Below, piece by piece: positions 12,206 to 26,275 of a stretch of DNA of 64,000 bases. The stretch's first letter is position 1, and the number at the start of each line of letters is the position of its first letter. The notes below the pieces were generated by a model. The model saw only the letters and a list, made by a program, of their open reading frames with translations, did no database searches and was not told the origin of the DNA. Source of the stretch: Diphasiastrum complanatum. Its lineage: Eukaryota; Streptophyta; Lycopodiopsida; Lycopodiales; Lycopodiaceae. The stretch spans positions 1 to 64,000 of the forward strand of contig MU832035.1 of NCBI GenBank assembly GCA_029204225.1. Reading direction: 5' to 3'. The position numbers and the translations under genes are program-made.

Positions 12206-14574
12206 TTAATCTTCATCTGAATCACTACGAAGTGTGATTTCTTTACAATAGCGAGGTAAAGATCTTATAAAAGAACTTTCAACATAAAGATTTTGGACGA
12301 AAAACAATGTCTTTGCTGCAAAAGTTCCAAACTGCCAAAATGAATATGTACAAAATTTCTTATAACGAAGTGACTTCCTTCGGTCTTGTAGATTGTGTCG
12401 AATCTCCGCAAAATAATCAACAAGGTTTCGCTCCCAATTCACGTAAAGACTGAAAAGTTTGGGATAGGCCATATTTACATTGATCAGCAAACTTGCATCA
12501 TCAAAAGCGCCTAAGTCCGCAACATCTTTTGGTTTGTACACTTGGAACTACGAGTTTCGCTTCCAAAATTGTCGCTTATTGTCTTCATTTTGCAAAAATT
12601 GATATTCTTTAATACGGATATACTCTAAGGCATACATAGCAGAAGAGCCTATGTATAACTCAACTGATTCAAAAGGCACGACTTGGAATTTTCCCTGGAT
12701 TAGGCCCCAACAAAGACATCCTTTCTACTCAATAGATAATTGGGCCCATAAGCAGAGAAAGTCGTCCTTGTCCCAGGGTGTCTTCCAGTCATCGAAGGCG
12801 ATGCCTACTACGCCTGGTAGCATCATATAATCCACACTCCATTTTAATTCAATGTTAAAAGCTTGTGGACACCATTTCTAGAATCAATCAGCAAATGTAT
12901 TCAACCTTTCAACACATACCTTTGACTGGTTTTGACATGGTCGCTTTGGCTATGTGGCTGCTGTTGCCAAATCCTGAGTTTGCAACTCAGCAGCTAACTT
13001 CTCGTCTTCCAACTGTTGCTTGAGATCTGACAACCTAGCTCCTTTTCGAGCATGTTGATCTTCTCTACTGTCTCCAAATACTCTGGATGGTCAACGACTC
13101 CCGAGCAGGCAGGCACAGCTTAAAGTTGTTGTGTCAGATCATTTATTCGTAGCAAGGCTTGTACGTATTCATTGTGAGAGTCTGGCCCACTACAGGTTTG
13201 GGTGGCTTCAATAGACAACTCTTTCAACAAATCCAACTCTTCTTTGACTAGAGCCTTCACATCTTCGATCTGTTGCAAGAACTCGCCTCAAAAATTATCG
13301 AGCATCTAGCCTTGGAGCTAGTTCAGTTTTGTGAGTCTATTATGATAGAGCCTGCATTGTTGCACAAGGCAAGCATAGTTTTAGCCTTTATTCGTGTCGC
13401 TTGATCCTCCTGCAAATGTTTCTGGAGAGTGACATTATGCTTATTGGCATCCAGCAGTTGTTGCTTTAAAAAATCAATAGTAGTCTGATAATTTACAGAC
13501 TTGGCCTCAATCACCTTATTGATTTTCTTCAATGAATCTGCTTCCTTGGTGGCGGTGTGAAGCTGTGTTTTGAGGAAACAATTTCGGTCGATCATCTTGG
13601 TGTTGTCTGATTCGAGCAAATCAATTTTCTTATAAGACTCTTTGAGAGAGTCTTGAAACTTCTGCTCTACTTCTATCAGGTCCAAGATATTCTTTTGATT
13701 GTGTCGATCAAATTCATATACATCAGCCACTAAATTCTTGGCTCTGCTGGTCATGGATATAAACCACCAGGGACTGGTTGTCAGGTTTATCATCATTTTC
13801 ATTAGCTGCCCTGGTGTCTTCTGTCGTAGCTGCTCGAGCCTTGGCTAAAGTGTCGGATGAAGTTTCATCTTCATCCGAGGTGCTTAAATTTTTTTGCTTC
13901 TATGAGGTTGAAGCAGAGGCTGGCTTTGTTGATTCAGTAGCAGCAGCTCCATCTGTATCCATGGTCGTGGTAGCAATTGCATCCGTCTGAGAGGCTACAA
14001 CATCAATTTCCATAGCAGTTGTAGCTGCTACCTTGATTGCTGGCGTAATAGCTGTTGTAGTGGCTGTGGTAGGAACAGTCAGGAGGCTGAAGAGGTCGAT
14101 TGGTCTTGGAGGCAACAGCCTTCCCATCAACAATGTTTTCTCCTGATCCCTTAGGACTCCAAAATCGTAGTATAATCGCAAAACATGCGCTCCTACTCCA
14201 AAAAAAATTTGGTGTTTGATCCACCGAAAAAATGCCTTGTATGCAATGATGCCAAAGCATATAGGATTGCCGGCTAAAGCGTCCAACAAATACTCAAAAT
14301 TTTGCATTGAGATAGTTGCATCCACATCTGTCAAAAATATAACTTGATTCACGTATTTGAAGGTGGTATCCTTTATCATTGAGATTTTATATCCCTTCGT
14401 GGGTACGAAACAGTTTCTCAGGAAGTGGGCGGCATCATCCACTGCATCTCTACTTGTAGAAACAATTTTACCATCAAGTGACAAACCCAGAGCTGTGGAG
14501 AATACTTCCTCCGATATAGTAAAAAACTTGCTCCATAATTGTGTAGTAAAAGGAATAGATCCTTCATCTTCCTA
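12206..14574 (-). pseudogene. Coiled-coil ORF associated with a copia-like gag, copy 1
   Basis: Reading right to left: a globular N-terminal part (about 14574-14150, containing AHFLRNCFVP and LLDALAGNPICFGI), an Ala/Thr/Ser-rich linker (14110-13860), a long heptad-like, Lys/Glu/Leu-rich coiled coil (13740-13330, with IDLLESDNTKMIDRN and TTIDFLKQQLLDA), then a C-terminal region (12890-12206) rich in Trp, Tyr and Phe. At least two frameshifts and several in-frame TAG codons break it. It has no protease, integrase or RT motif. It lies immediately downstream of a gag fragment and LTR in the same orientation, where pol would be expected. The same domain order occurs at 45595-48360. I do not recognise a characterised family; a plant transposon-associated protein is the best guess. 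Confidence 0.55.
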
Positions 14575-14957
14575 ATAAAGAAAGTGAGGTCTTTGCCATC
14601 CCACTACAGGTTTGTCAGCTGATCTTCAAGCATCATTATCTGATTGTGTGATTTCGTCTGAAATCTTGTGAGTAGTGTATCCCACATCTCCTTTGCTTTG
14701 GAGAGTGTATCCAGGTCAAGTGTGAGGCTATTGTCGATGGATGATGATAACAAGGCTACTGCCTTGTCATTCTTCTCCCTCCATTCGTGTAGCTCCTTGT
14801 CTATTGTTGTAGGCATCTCCTCGATGCCATCTACCTAGGGAAATAATCCTTCTCCCTTAAGTATCAACGAGGTCTTAACCTTCCATGCCAAGAAATTAGA
14901 TCCTGATAAATCCAGAACTATATAGATCTTGGATTGTATGCTACTGATTGAAGCCAT
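14545..14957 (-). pseudogene. Copia gag N-terminal fragment
   Basis: The - strand ATG at 14957 opens a copia-type gag (IVLDLSGSNFLAWK, then KELHEWREKNDKAVALL and AKEMWDTLLTRFQTKSHNQI), with a TAG at about codon 41 and another after LTNL. It closely resembles the gag of the - strand element at 55339. It stops near KDLTFFIRKMKDL and runs straight into the coiled-coil ORF in another frame, without zinc knuckle or protease. Gag proteins of this family coat element RNA; this remnant cannot. Confidence 0.8.
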
Positions 14958-15059
14958 TGCTCCTGAATTTGTGTTCTCACTTGTTAATGGTTGTTTGTTT
15001 GAATGCTCATCCCCTTGGATCTGATAGCTTTTCGGCTATGTCAAACTTTGACAAGGTCG

Positions 15060-15836
15060 CTTTGATACCACTGATCAAAAAATGTGCACAGAGAATGCAA
15101 ATTCCAGCTAAAACTCTGTTGACAAACTGATAAAAAGTCTCTTGAACGATTCGTGAAACTCAAACTATTTCTGTTCGAGAATAATCCATGTTGGATCAAT
15201 CAGGCTCTGTAACACAACGAAACGAAACGAAGTGAATCAGATACATGCATAATATCAGATAAATATTCATTCGAGATCATACAATCATATAGAATAATAT
15301 GTGCACAATAGCTACAATATTATCTATTGATTTTCTTATTTTTCAAGCACTGCATGACAGATCCACGTTGTGCATTGGCATGAGAGAAATACAGTTCTCT
15401 CACAAATAATGTCTCACTTACTACCAGACTTCTGGATCTATAGATCCTCTACAAAATTGTCTCGCTCATAGGTGGATATATTTTTGTCTTCTTGTCTTCT
15501 TACGGTATTATGCATCAAGCATAAAGTATATAGTTCGTGAACTTTTTCGTGTCACGTCGTGTAACTTCCAGATCAGAAAGATTAAACATCTACAACTAAT
15601 CACAAATTACAAGAATGGTAGATTAGCCACGATCTAGAGTACTTCTGTTGATGTCATGATATCTGATCAATACTTGTACCCCATGGTACTTGACTAATAT
15701 TCTTGATCCTTTGAGGAGCACGACTGATTTCGTGTCGTATCGTGTCGTGTCGTGTCATCTTTTGTCAAAAGTTCAGAATATTCTTGAAAGCTAGCAAAGC
15801 TTTGACAATAGAAACATTTTGTTTCTTCAAGCGACA
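15060..15836 (-). repeat. 5' LTR plus primer site, minus-oriented (family B)
   Basis: Read on the - strand the LTR begins TGTCGCTTGAAGAAAC (15836) and ends TTTTTTGATCA (15072), 765 bp with TG..CA ends. One base later comes TGGTATCAAAGC, a one-mismatch initiator-Met primer site (about 15060-15071). Gag follows about 100 bp further on. A run of GTGTCGT units lies near 15735-15758. This is the same family as 9090-9731. No matching 3' LTR was found to the left. Confidence 0.75.
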
Positions 15837-15839
15837 ATC

Positions 15840-19640
<3,801 letters not shown>

Positions 19641-19868
19641 ACATTTCATACAATATTTCACACTTCTCTTCTTTTTTATTCTATGAGTATATTTGTAATG
19701 AAATTAATTTCATTGTAATCACTCATCAAACATATTCTAAAAGACATATCTAAAGTTTCACACCAATGTGCACAAGAGGCTCATGATCACACAATTAACC
19801 TCATTTTGTCATAATTTTTGCTCGTAGATAAAACAGCAATCGGGAAGAGCAACAGTGGATGGCCCAGA

Positions 19869-20640
19869 TTTTGTAGACACCACACACCCACCATGGTTGG
19901 ATCGTCACATGGCAACAATAAACACATTTTCGCGATTAATTATTAAAACAATTTATTGGTGAGAACACTGATTCTTATATAATAAAATGACTGATACACC
20001 AACGAGAAAAGTGCTTGAATAAAGAATAATGCTCCAACTCATATATACTCTCACCTGATCATGTCTTGCAAGATTCAGCACTATATATTGTGGCCTCAAA
20101 AACTAAGATGAAAAATATGCCAAGATCTGAATGATAGCCTAGCAAGCGAAGCCCCAAAGCATCAAATCAAATTGATAGAGGTGGGTCAAGTCACTGGGAT
20201 AGAATGGTTGCGGATCTTTCTTGGATTCATTTGATTTCATTTAGAATCATGCTCTGATCTTTTCAGCCATCGTCGTCGACTCATCCGTCATGCTAAGTGC
20301 ATTATTAACGGATTTTTGTAGCCACCACACACCCACCATGGTTGGATCATCACATGGCAGCAATAAACACATTTTCGCGACTAATTATTAGAACGATTTA
20401 CTGGCAAGAACACTGATTCTTATATAATAAAATGACCGATACACTAACGAGAAAACTGATTTGCGCTTGATTAAATAGTAATGCTCCAACCCATATATAT
20501 TCTCACCTAATCGCATCTTGCAAGATTCAGCACTATATACTGTGGCTTCAAAAACTAAGATGAAAAATATGCCTGGATCCGAACGCAAGCCTAGCAGGCG
20601 AAGCCGCAAAGCATCAAAATTGATAGAGGTGGGTCAATCA
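19869..20640 (+). repeat. Two-copy direct duplication of about 320 bp
   Basis: Copy 1 (about 19869-20191) and copy 2 (about 20314-20640) both begin TTTGTAG(A/C)CACCACACACCCA and end GATAGAGGTGGGTCAA, with frequent single-base differences between. The 120-bp spacer is unique. The pair lies between the transposase's acidic tail and the subterminal repeats of the CACTA element. No coding motif is seen in either copy. Confidence 0.9.
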
Positions 20641-20699
20641 TAATGGGCATAATCATGGAATGGGATGTAAAAATTTGCAGATAACAATAAGAATATACG

Positions 20700-21340
20700 C
20701 TATGTGTCGCCTAGCGATGTTTTGCATTGTCCGTCGCCTGGCGACATTCGGGAGTCGTCGCCAAATTGTCACTATTAAAAATCCATTCTTCGGGTTTTAT
20801 AGTTTGCAAATTAATTATAGCATCGCTCGGCGACAGTTACTGATGAAGACGTTTAATCGTCGCTCTAACATCGCTGCTCTTCTTGTCGCCAAACCGTCGT
20901 TGTAAAAAAACTAATCCTTGGGTTTCACAGTTTGCTAATTAATTATAGCATCGCCCCGACGACAGTTTAGAGAGAAGACGGTTAGACATCGCTTTTCTGT
21001 CGCTGAAATGTCGCTCAGGTTGATTGTCGTGCGGCGATGTTACTGGAAGCGTCGCTAATGCGTCATTTTTTCATAAAAAAAAATTTGGTGCCAAATGTCG
21101 CGTGGCAACAGTCAGTATTTACTGTAGCTAGATGTCAGAAAAGCGACACTTATTCGTCGCAAACTGCAATGTTGCAGAGTGTTGGATACGTTATGTCACA
21201 CGACGGCGACGATTAAGGTATCGCAAAGCGACATTTAGTTGCGACAGTTAACAAATGATATATCTGTCGCTATAATAATCGCAGAAAGACTTTTAGTTTT
21301 TACTAGATAAACGTCGCAAACTTTCGTCGCTATAATCGTT
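20700..21340. repeat. CACTA subterminal repeat zone (GTCGC/GCGAC motifs)
   Basis: GTCGC or its complement GCGAC occurs more than twenty times in about 640 bp, in both orientations and often as close inverted pairs (for example CGTCGCCTGGCGACA). A longer internal repeat, TAATTATAGCATCGC plus flanks, occurs near 20782-20838 and 20905-20962. In plant CACTA elements clustered subterminal motifs of this kind bind the element's TnpA-type protein. The position directly inside a terminal inverted repeat supports that role. Confidence 0.85.
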
Positions 21341-21353
21341 TTTTGTAGTAGTG
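21339..21353 (-). mobile_element. Right terminal inverted repeat of the CACTA element
   Basis: The + strand reads TTTTTTGTAGTAGTG, the complement of CACTACTACAAAAAA, the standard end of plant CACTA elements. It abuts the subterminal repeat zone and marks the 3' boundary of the element. The following bases GGT are the candidate 3-bp target duplication. No matching left terminus was found upstream, so the element appears to be 5'-truncated, most likely near the LTR ending at 15836. Confidence 0.85.
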
Positions 21354-21592
21354 GGTGCCAAACTTGGCTCTACCTATCATTCCTTTTCGCTTTGACTTCC
21401 CTCTCCAAAGAAGTGAACCATCACTTTCAATTTTCTTGCACAACACAAATGCTTGATCACTTTAAGATAAGAAGCTAGATCTTCTAACTTATTGTCTTGT
21501 ACATGTACTTTTTACTTTGACTAGTTAATAATATCATATTTGCACATGGAAACACAGATAATGTCTCCAACAACACACAAATCCTACCTAAT

Positions 21593-21639
<47 letters not shown>

Positions 21640-22436
21640 CACAAATATGCCCTTTCTATGAAAGTGTACTTTCCATGTCACATGATGTCCAAAAAGGAAA
21701 ACTTTGTGCACGACTTTATTTTTATGCGTAAACTAAGAATAATGTAGGTGACCGCAATCGCTTCTTGGCTTTGCGTTGCAAAGGGAATACTAGGTGTTCA
21801 TTTTGATCAATGTAGTTTTTTGGACAAAAGTAAACATTAAAGGAGATGCCTAAAATTTTGAAGGCTGGCTATATTAGATGATAGGTACTTTAAGTCTTAG
21901 GTAATATATGAAAGTAAAGTGGGATATAAGACCACACAACTAGAATCTATGAGTATTATTTAAACATTAATAACATCCATATTAGCATTCATTTTTGCAA
22001 TATACCATTACTTTTGCCAATGCCCTTGTGGTTTACCACATCAAGTGTCCTTGTTACATGCTTGGCTTGCAAGTTTATTGCCAAAGCCAAAATAATAGCT
22101 ACAAATATAAAATATATTTTTTGTGTATTGACTTTATCACACCCCAAAAAAAGACTAGATTTTCAAGCATAGTGTTCAGTTTCTCACACCCAAGTTGCAT
22201 GACACATAATCTTTGACTCGCAACCCATAAATCATCGGAAAGAGAAATCTGTTAGGGAGCTCAAATATGGTTGTCAACTCATGTGGAGAATAAGTTCATT
22301 GGTTAAAGTTGACCCTCAATCTTGGCATCACATGTTGTCAGGGACCAGGCTACCACCATCCACATTCCCTTGGAAGTTTGGATGATGTGAATTGCAAAGA
22401 AGGAAGAATTCACCAAAAGGCATCTATAGTAACAGC
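21354..22436. other. Intergenic region upstream of the peroxidase
   Basis: No gene is recognised. It contains an uninterrupted (TG)n tract at about 21594-21633. Overlapping open frames on both strands are shadows of that tract. Short AT-rich stretches follow. Any distal promoter elements of the peroxidase would lie here. Confidence 0.6.
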
Positions 22437-22452
22437 TATATATATAGATATA
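22437..22452 (+). promoter_or_regulatory. Candidate TATA box of the peroxidase
   Basis: TATATATAGATATAT at 22437-22451 is the clearest TATA-like element upstream of the peroxidase ATG at 22840. If used, it implies a 5' leader of about 360 nt containing upstream ATGs (for example near 22572) or an unspotted leader intron. This is inference from position and composition only. Confidence 0.4.
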
Positions 22453-22839
22453 TGGCACTGCCCAGTGCCATCAACAGCAAACCCAGTTGTAAACTGAGAA
22501 CTGCTAGACGCATTCATTCCTTTGTAGTCTAGCTTGTGCTCTGTGCTTCTCCGCGAGTACCACTGAGTGGTATGGCACTTTTGTGAGCTTGTCGTTTTTT
22601 CCTGCAGTGTGTGCTGTAGCTAGTGGGACTCAGCCAACTTGAGTCCTGACTGGTCATTTTTTCTTATAGTCTACTACAAATTGTGATCTGCTGTTAGATA
22701 TCTGGAATTAGTTGTTCAGAAATATTTCTGGATATCAAATTATGTACGTAAGCCGCGATATCTATAGCTCAATACATTCTTAGCCAAACGTTTTAGTGTA
22801 TGCAGTAAATTACGATCCACGGTTCAAAAGGAGTCTTCC

Positions 22840-24202
22840 ATGCACCTTAGAACATGCACCGTTGCCGCAATCTTTGTTCTTCGTCTGGTCATGGGCCAAG
22901 CTAAGGCACAACTGGAGCAAAATGTGTACATGGACAAATGTCCTGAAGCCGAAGCAATCATAAAGAGGGTTGTACGATCTGCCGTTATGCGGAATCGAGG
23001 TCTAGCTGCGGGTCTCCTCCGCATGCACTTTCATGATTGTTTTGTAAACGTGAGTAAGATAGCTTGTATTGGGTTGATCGATTTTTTATGACAGCAGTAA
23101 TGACTTTTTACAAATGTTCTTCTCAATCCGAACAGTTACGTCTTGTATAGAAAATTTGACATTTATACATGCTTGCCGTGCAGGGATGTGATGCATCTGT
23201 CCTTTTAGACTCCACGTCCACAAATCAAGCCGAGAAGGACTCAATTGTCAACAATCCAAGTCTCCATGGTTTTGAAATGATCGATGAAGCCAAAGCTGCG
23301 CTGGAAGCAAAGTGTCCGGGAGAAGTGTCATGTGCTGATATTCTTGCATTTGCAGCCCGCGATGGGGTTGAAATGGTAAGATCATCAGTTGCGCATTTTC
23401 AAGGCCTGAGTATGATTTCATCGATTACTATTACACTTATAATTCCCAGTATGATCGACTTACTTTTGATTTAAAGTATGTGATCAGCAGCTAGGAGGAG
23501 AACCCTGGCAAGTGCGATGGGGACGCAGAGACGGCACTATATCACGAGCAGCGGACGTGATCGCCAACATACCTGCACCATTTTTCAATTTGCAGCAGCT
23601 CAAACGAAATTTTGCAGCCAAAGGATTTACACCAGATGAAATGATCACGCTTTCAGGTATAACACCCATCATAATAATAATAATAATAATAATAGTATCC
23701 CAAATGAACTGACTGTAGTCGACTTGGTAGTATCTACTGAGTACGCAGCATTTTGTTACAATCATCGATCACGACAATTTTCCTTACAGGTGCACATACT
23801 ATCGGTCAGTCACACTGCGCTGCTTTCTCAAATCGATTATACAATTTTAGTAGCACCAGCTCTCAAGATCCCACTCTTGATCCTAGATATGCAAAAGAAT
23901 TAAAGGCACGATGCCCCCAGAATAATGCCAATCCTGCAACCGTGGTGCTGATGGATCCTTTGACGCCCGATTGTTTCGACAGCGCTTACTTTATCGATGT
24001 AAAGCGACGACAGGGTTTGTTCACATCTGATGCATCCTTGCTCACGGACACAGCTTCTGCCGCAATTGTCTATACAAATGCGGAAGAAGAAGATGATTGG
24101 CTCTCCAAATTTGCAGAAGCCATGGTGAAAATGAGTGAGATTGAAGTGAAAACTGCTCCACAAGGACAGATTCGCAAAAATTGTCATGTAGTGAACCATT
24201 GA
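22840..24202 (+). CDS. Class III (secretory plant) peroxidase, 4 exons
   Basis: Exons 22840-23049, 23184-23375, 23491-23656 and 23790-24202 join in phase 0, 0 and 1 with GT..AG introns of 134, 115 and 133 nt, and give 326 aa. This is the classic four-exon class III structure. Residues 1-23 form a secretion signal (hydrophobic core, then AKAQ). Distal Arg61, His65 and Asp66 sit in LLRMHFHDCF and proximal His192 in LSGAHTIGQSHC. The eight conserved cysteines are at 34, 67, 72, 114, 120, 199, 231 and 321, with an extra Cys251. A glycosylation sequon (NFS) is at 208. The enzyme uses H2O2 to oxidise phenolics in the wall or vacuole. Intron 3 has an (ATA)n run. The exon 3 acceptor could be 3 nt earlier, adding one Gln. 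The neighbouring LTR and CACTA elements are unrelated. The gene looks intact. Confidence 0.95.
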
Positions 24203-25468
24203 CTAAAATTGATCCATCATGAATCATATAAAATACATAAATTGTTGATCCAAGTTGTTCGTCTGCAATTGCATCCAGTTTCTACGTCTAATTTGCTCTA
24301 AATACTGAACAACTAGGAAGAAATTAAAGCCTTGAAAACAGTTGAATCCTATGTTCTGCTCACATATATTATCAAGCTAGAACTTTAAGCAATAATAAGG
24401 ATTCTGAAATTCATACTTAATAGCGTGTGTTCTTACATCCTCGCTTTGTATAGCCAAGAGTGATTCTAAAATATTTGTTTTGAGCCACTACTAACACATG
24501 AATAAGTCATTAGAAGATTCTTAAAGTCAAGCTCTCACATGATCACTTAGTAATGTGGAATTGAATATTGTGGGGGAAGAAGTTAGAACATATGGAGCAA
24601 TACTTCAAGAACAAACAAACTCATAAGTTTTGGCCGAAGTAACCTTTGCAAAGACATGGTGTGTGTGCCAAAGTGTGGGGTGAGGGTGCATGAAGAGAGT
24701 ATTTATGTATTATGTAATGAGTTGGTCATCGCCTGGCCCGATAAAGAGTCATAGGTGAGGCCTAGATGGGTCAAGACTATAATTCTAATTTATCGGGTAG
24801 AATGTCATATGCCCGGCTCATTCCATTGCGTAAAGGATAGTGGATGCTTTTTCACATGACCATTATACAATAAAATCTGTGTTTTCGAAGCTACCTTTTG
24901 TCACAAGACCATTATGAAGCAAAATTTGCATCTATAATCACCCTTGAAATTTTATGTAAATTTTTGTGCAACTCAAGTTGCTATGGCACACGGTCTTGGG
25001 TCCATCAAACCCTAACACTAGCTTTTGTTTATATAAGGACAGGGGACATTTGTAAACACCTTTACTTGCCAAAAATAGTATAGAAACTATTTAGGCCTTT
25101 ATTCACAAATATGAAACTATCTTTTAAGTTGAGATTTCTTTTTGGCCTCCAAAAATGCCAATAAACCAACAAACTAGTTGACAATTTTTCACAAGAATCT
25201 CCTCATCTTCCTATTTCTATTGTTGAAGAGCTAAGTGCTTGTTATGTTTTTGTTAATCGTGCTATCACATTCAAGCTCTATCATTAGCACAAGCATTCTC
25301 CACATCTAGCGTTCAAAAAACTAAATCCATAAGATCCACATGCAAGCAAAATAGCTATCAGATCCTTACCCACTAAAAAATGATCGCTAAGATCCATAGA
25401 TAGGACGTTTTAATACAAAGTTCACCTCCCTTGAGAAGATCAACCTCAAGAGGAGAAGATCTAGAGCC
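24203..25468. other. Region downstream of the peroxidase, no gene seen
   Basis: AT-rich sequence with no recognisable coding motif. AATAAT-type polyadenylation signals occur near 24390, but no canonical AATAAA is close to the stop. The right part is the left flank of the family-A insertion at 25474. Joining it to 29305 restores the pre-insertion sequence. Confidence 0.6.
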
Positions 25469-25473
25469 ATAGG
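25469..25473 (+). other. Target-site duplication, left (ATAGG)
   Basis: ATAGG lies immediately before the 5' LTR and again immediately after the 3' LTR at 29300-29304. A perfect 5-bp match is the expected footprint of copia integrase and proves the outer limits of this insertion. Confidence 0.95.
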
Positions 25474-26210
25474 TGTCAGAAATGGTGAACTCCTGCAACT
25501 TTGCCACGACGCAAAACGAAGCGACACAAAGCGAAGGTCGAATGGCGAACAATTCACGAAAGTCAACGCACCTCGAAAACCTTGAGACATGAAGCGAAGC
25601 GAACCTCGAAGGTCGAATGATTCGTGAAAGTCAAATGTGCCTCCAGGACCAAAAAGACACGACACGACACGAAACAAAAAGAAACGAAAGAAAATATTTC
25701 GCACTGCCAACTGGCAGCTCAACGGGCGTGAAGTCTTAAACTTCACGCCCAGCTGAAAAAGCTAGCAATAACGGAGAGTAGCTGATTAGTCGATTAGCAT
25801 TAACTACTCTTGTAATTCTCTGTTTAGCTATCTTTTAAACTCCACACAGTAGAGATATAAACTATTTTTCTAGATCAAAATATACACAGAGAGTGTGCGT
25901 GTGTGGAGTAGAAAAGAAAAAGAATAGAAACGAAATAGTTGTGCATGAAAGTCTACCAATGAACAGAACACAGCGAAAGAGTAGAGCGTCAGGCCGCCAA
26001 CGAGCGAGACATTGACCATCTCGCTCTAAAAATTAACCTGATAATATAGTTGCTCCATCTCATGTATCTCCTTGTCTTCTACTATCTTCATTGCTAGAAT
26101 GAAATCTGTTCTGTGATCTGTAGTCGGGGGTCTAGCTCTTGTAATCTTCCACACAAGAAAATTCAAAGAAACAAATATGTTCACGATACGAAACAAACCC
26201 ATTCACGACA
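25474..26210 (+). repeat. 5' LTR of internally deleted family-A copia element
   Basis: A 737-bp LTR starting TGTCAGAAATGG and ending TTCACGACA. It has a TATA box at about 25856 (TATAAACTA). Compared with the 3' LTR at 28556, I count about 14-15 differences by eye over the first ~185 positions, nearly all transitions. The insertion is therefore not recent. TGGTATCAGAGC follows at 26211-26222 as primer site. Confidence 0.95.
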
Positions 26211-26275
26211 TGGTATCAGAGCCTACAGGCTATCACTACTGATATCTGAGCAGTGATTTTCTAGACAACACAATA

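Noticed and set aside
20700-21340. CRISPR-like spaced repeats
   Set aside because: The motif spacing is irregular, both orientations occur, and the zone abuts a CACTA terminal repeat in plant DNA.
23657-23789. Microsatellite inside the peroxidase as a possible gene break
   Set aside because: The ATA run lies within intron 3. Flanking GT..AG sites give an intact reading frame.
25387-25746. Minus-strand 119-codon frame, with a similar 113-codon frame at 28496-28837
   Set aside because: Both lie mainly in the two LTRs of the same copia element, so they recur because the LTR is repeated.
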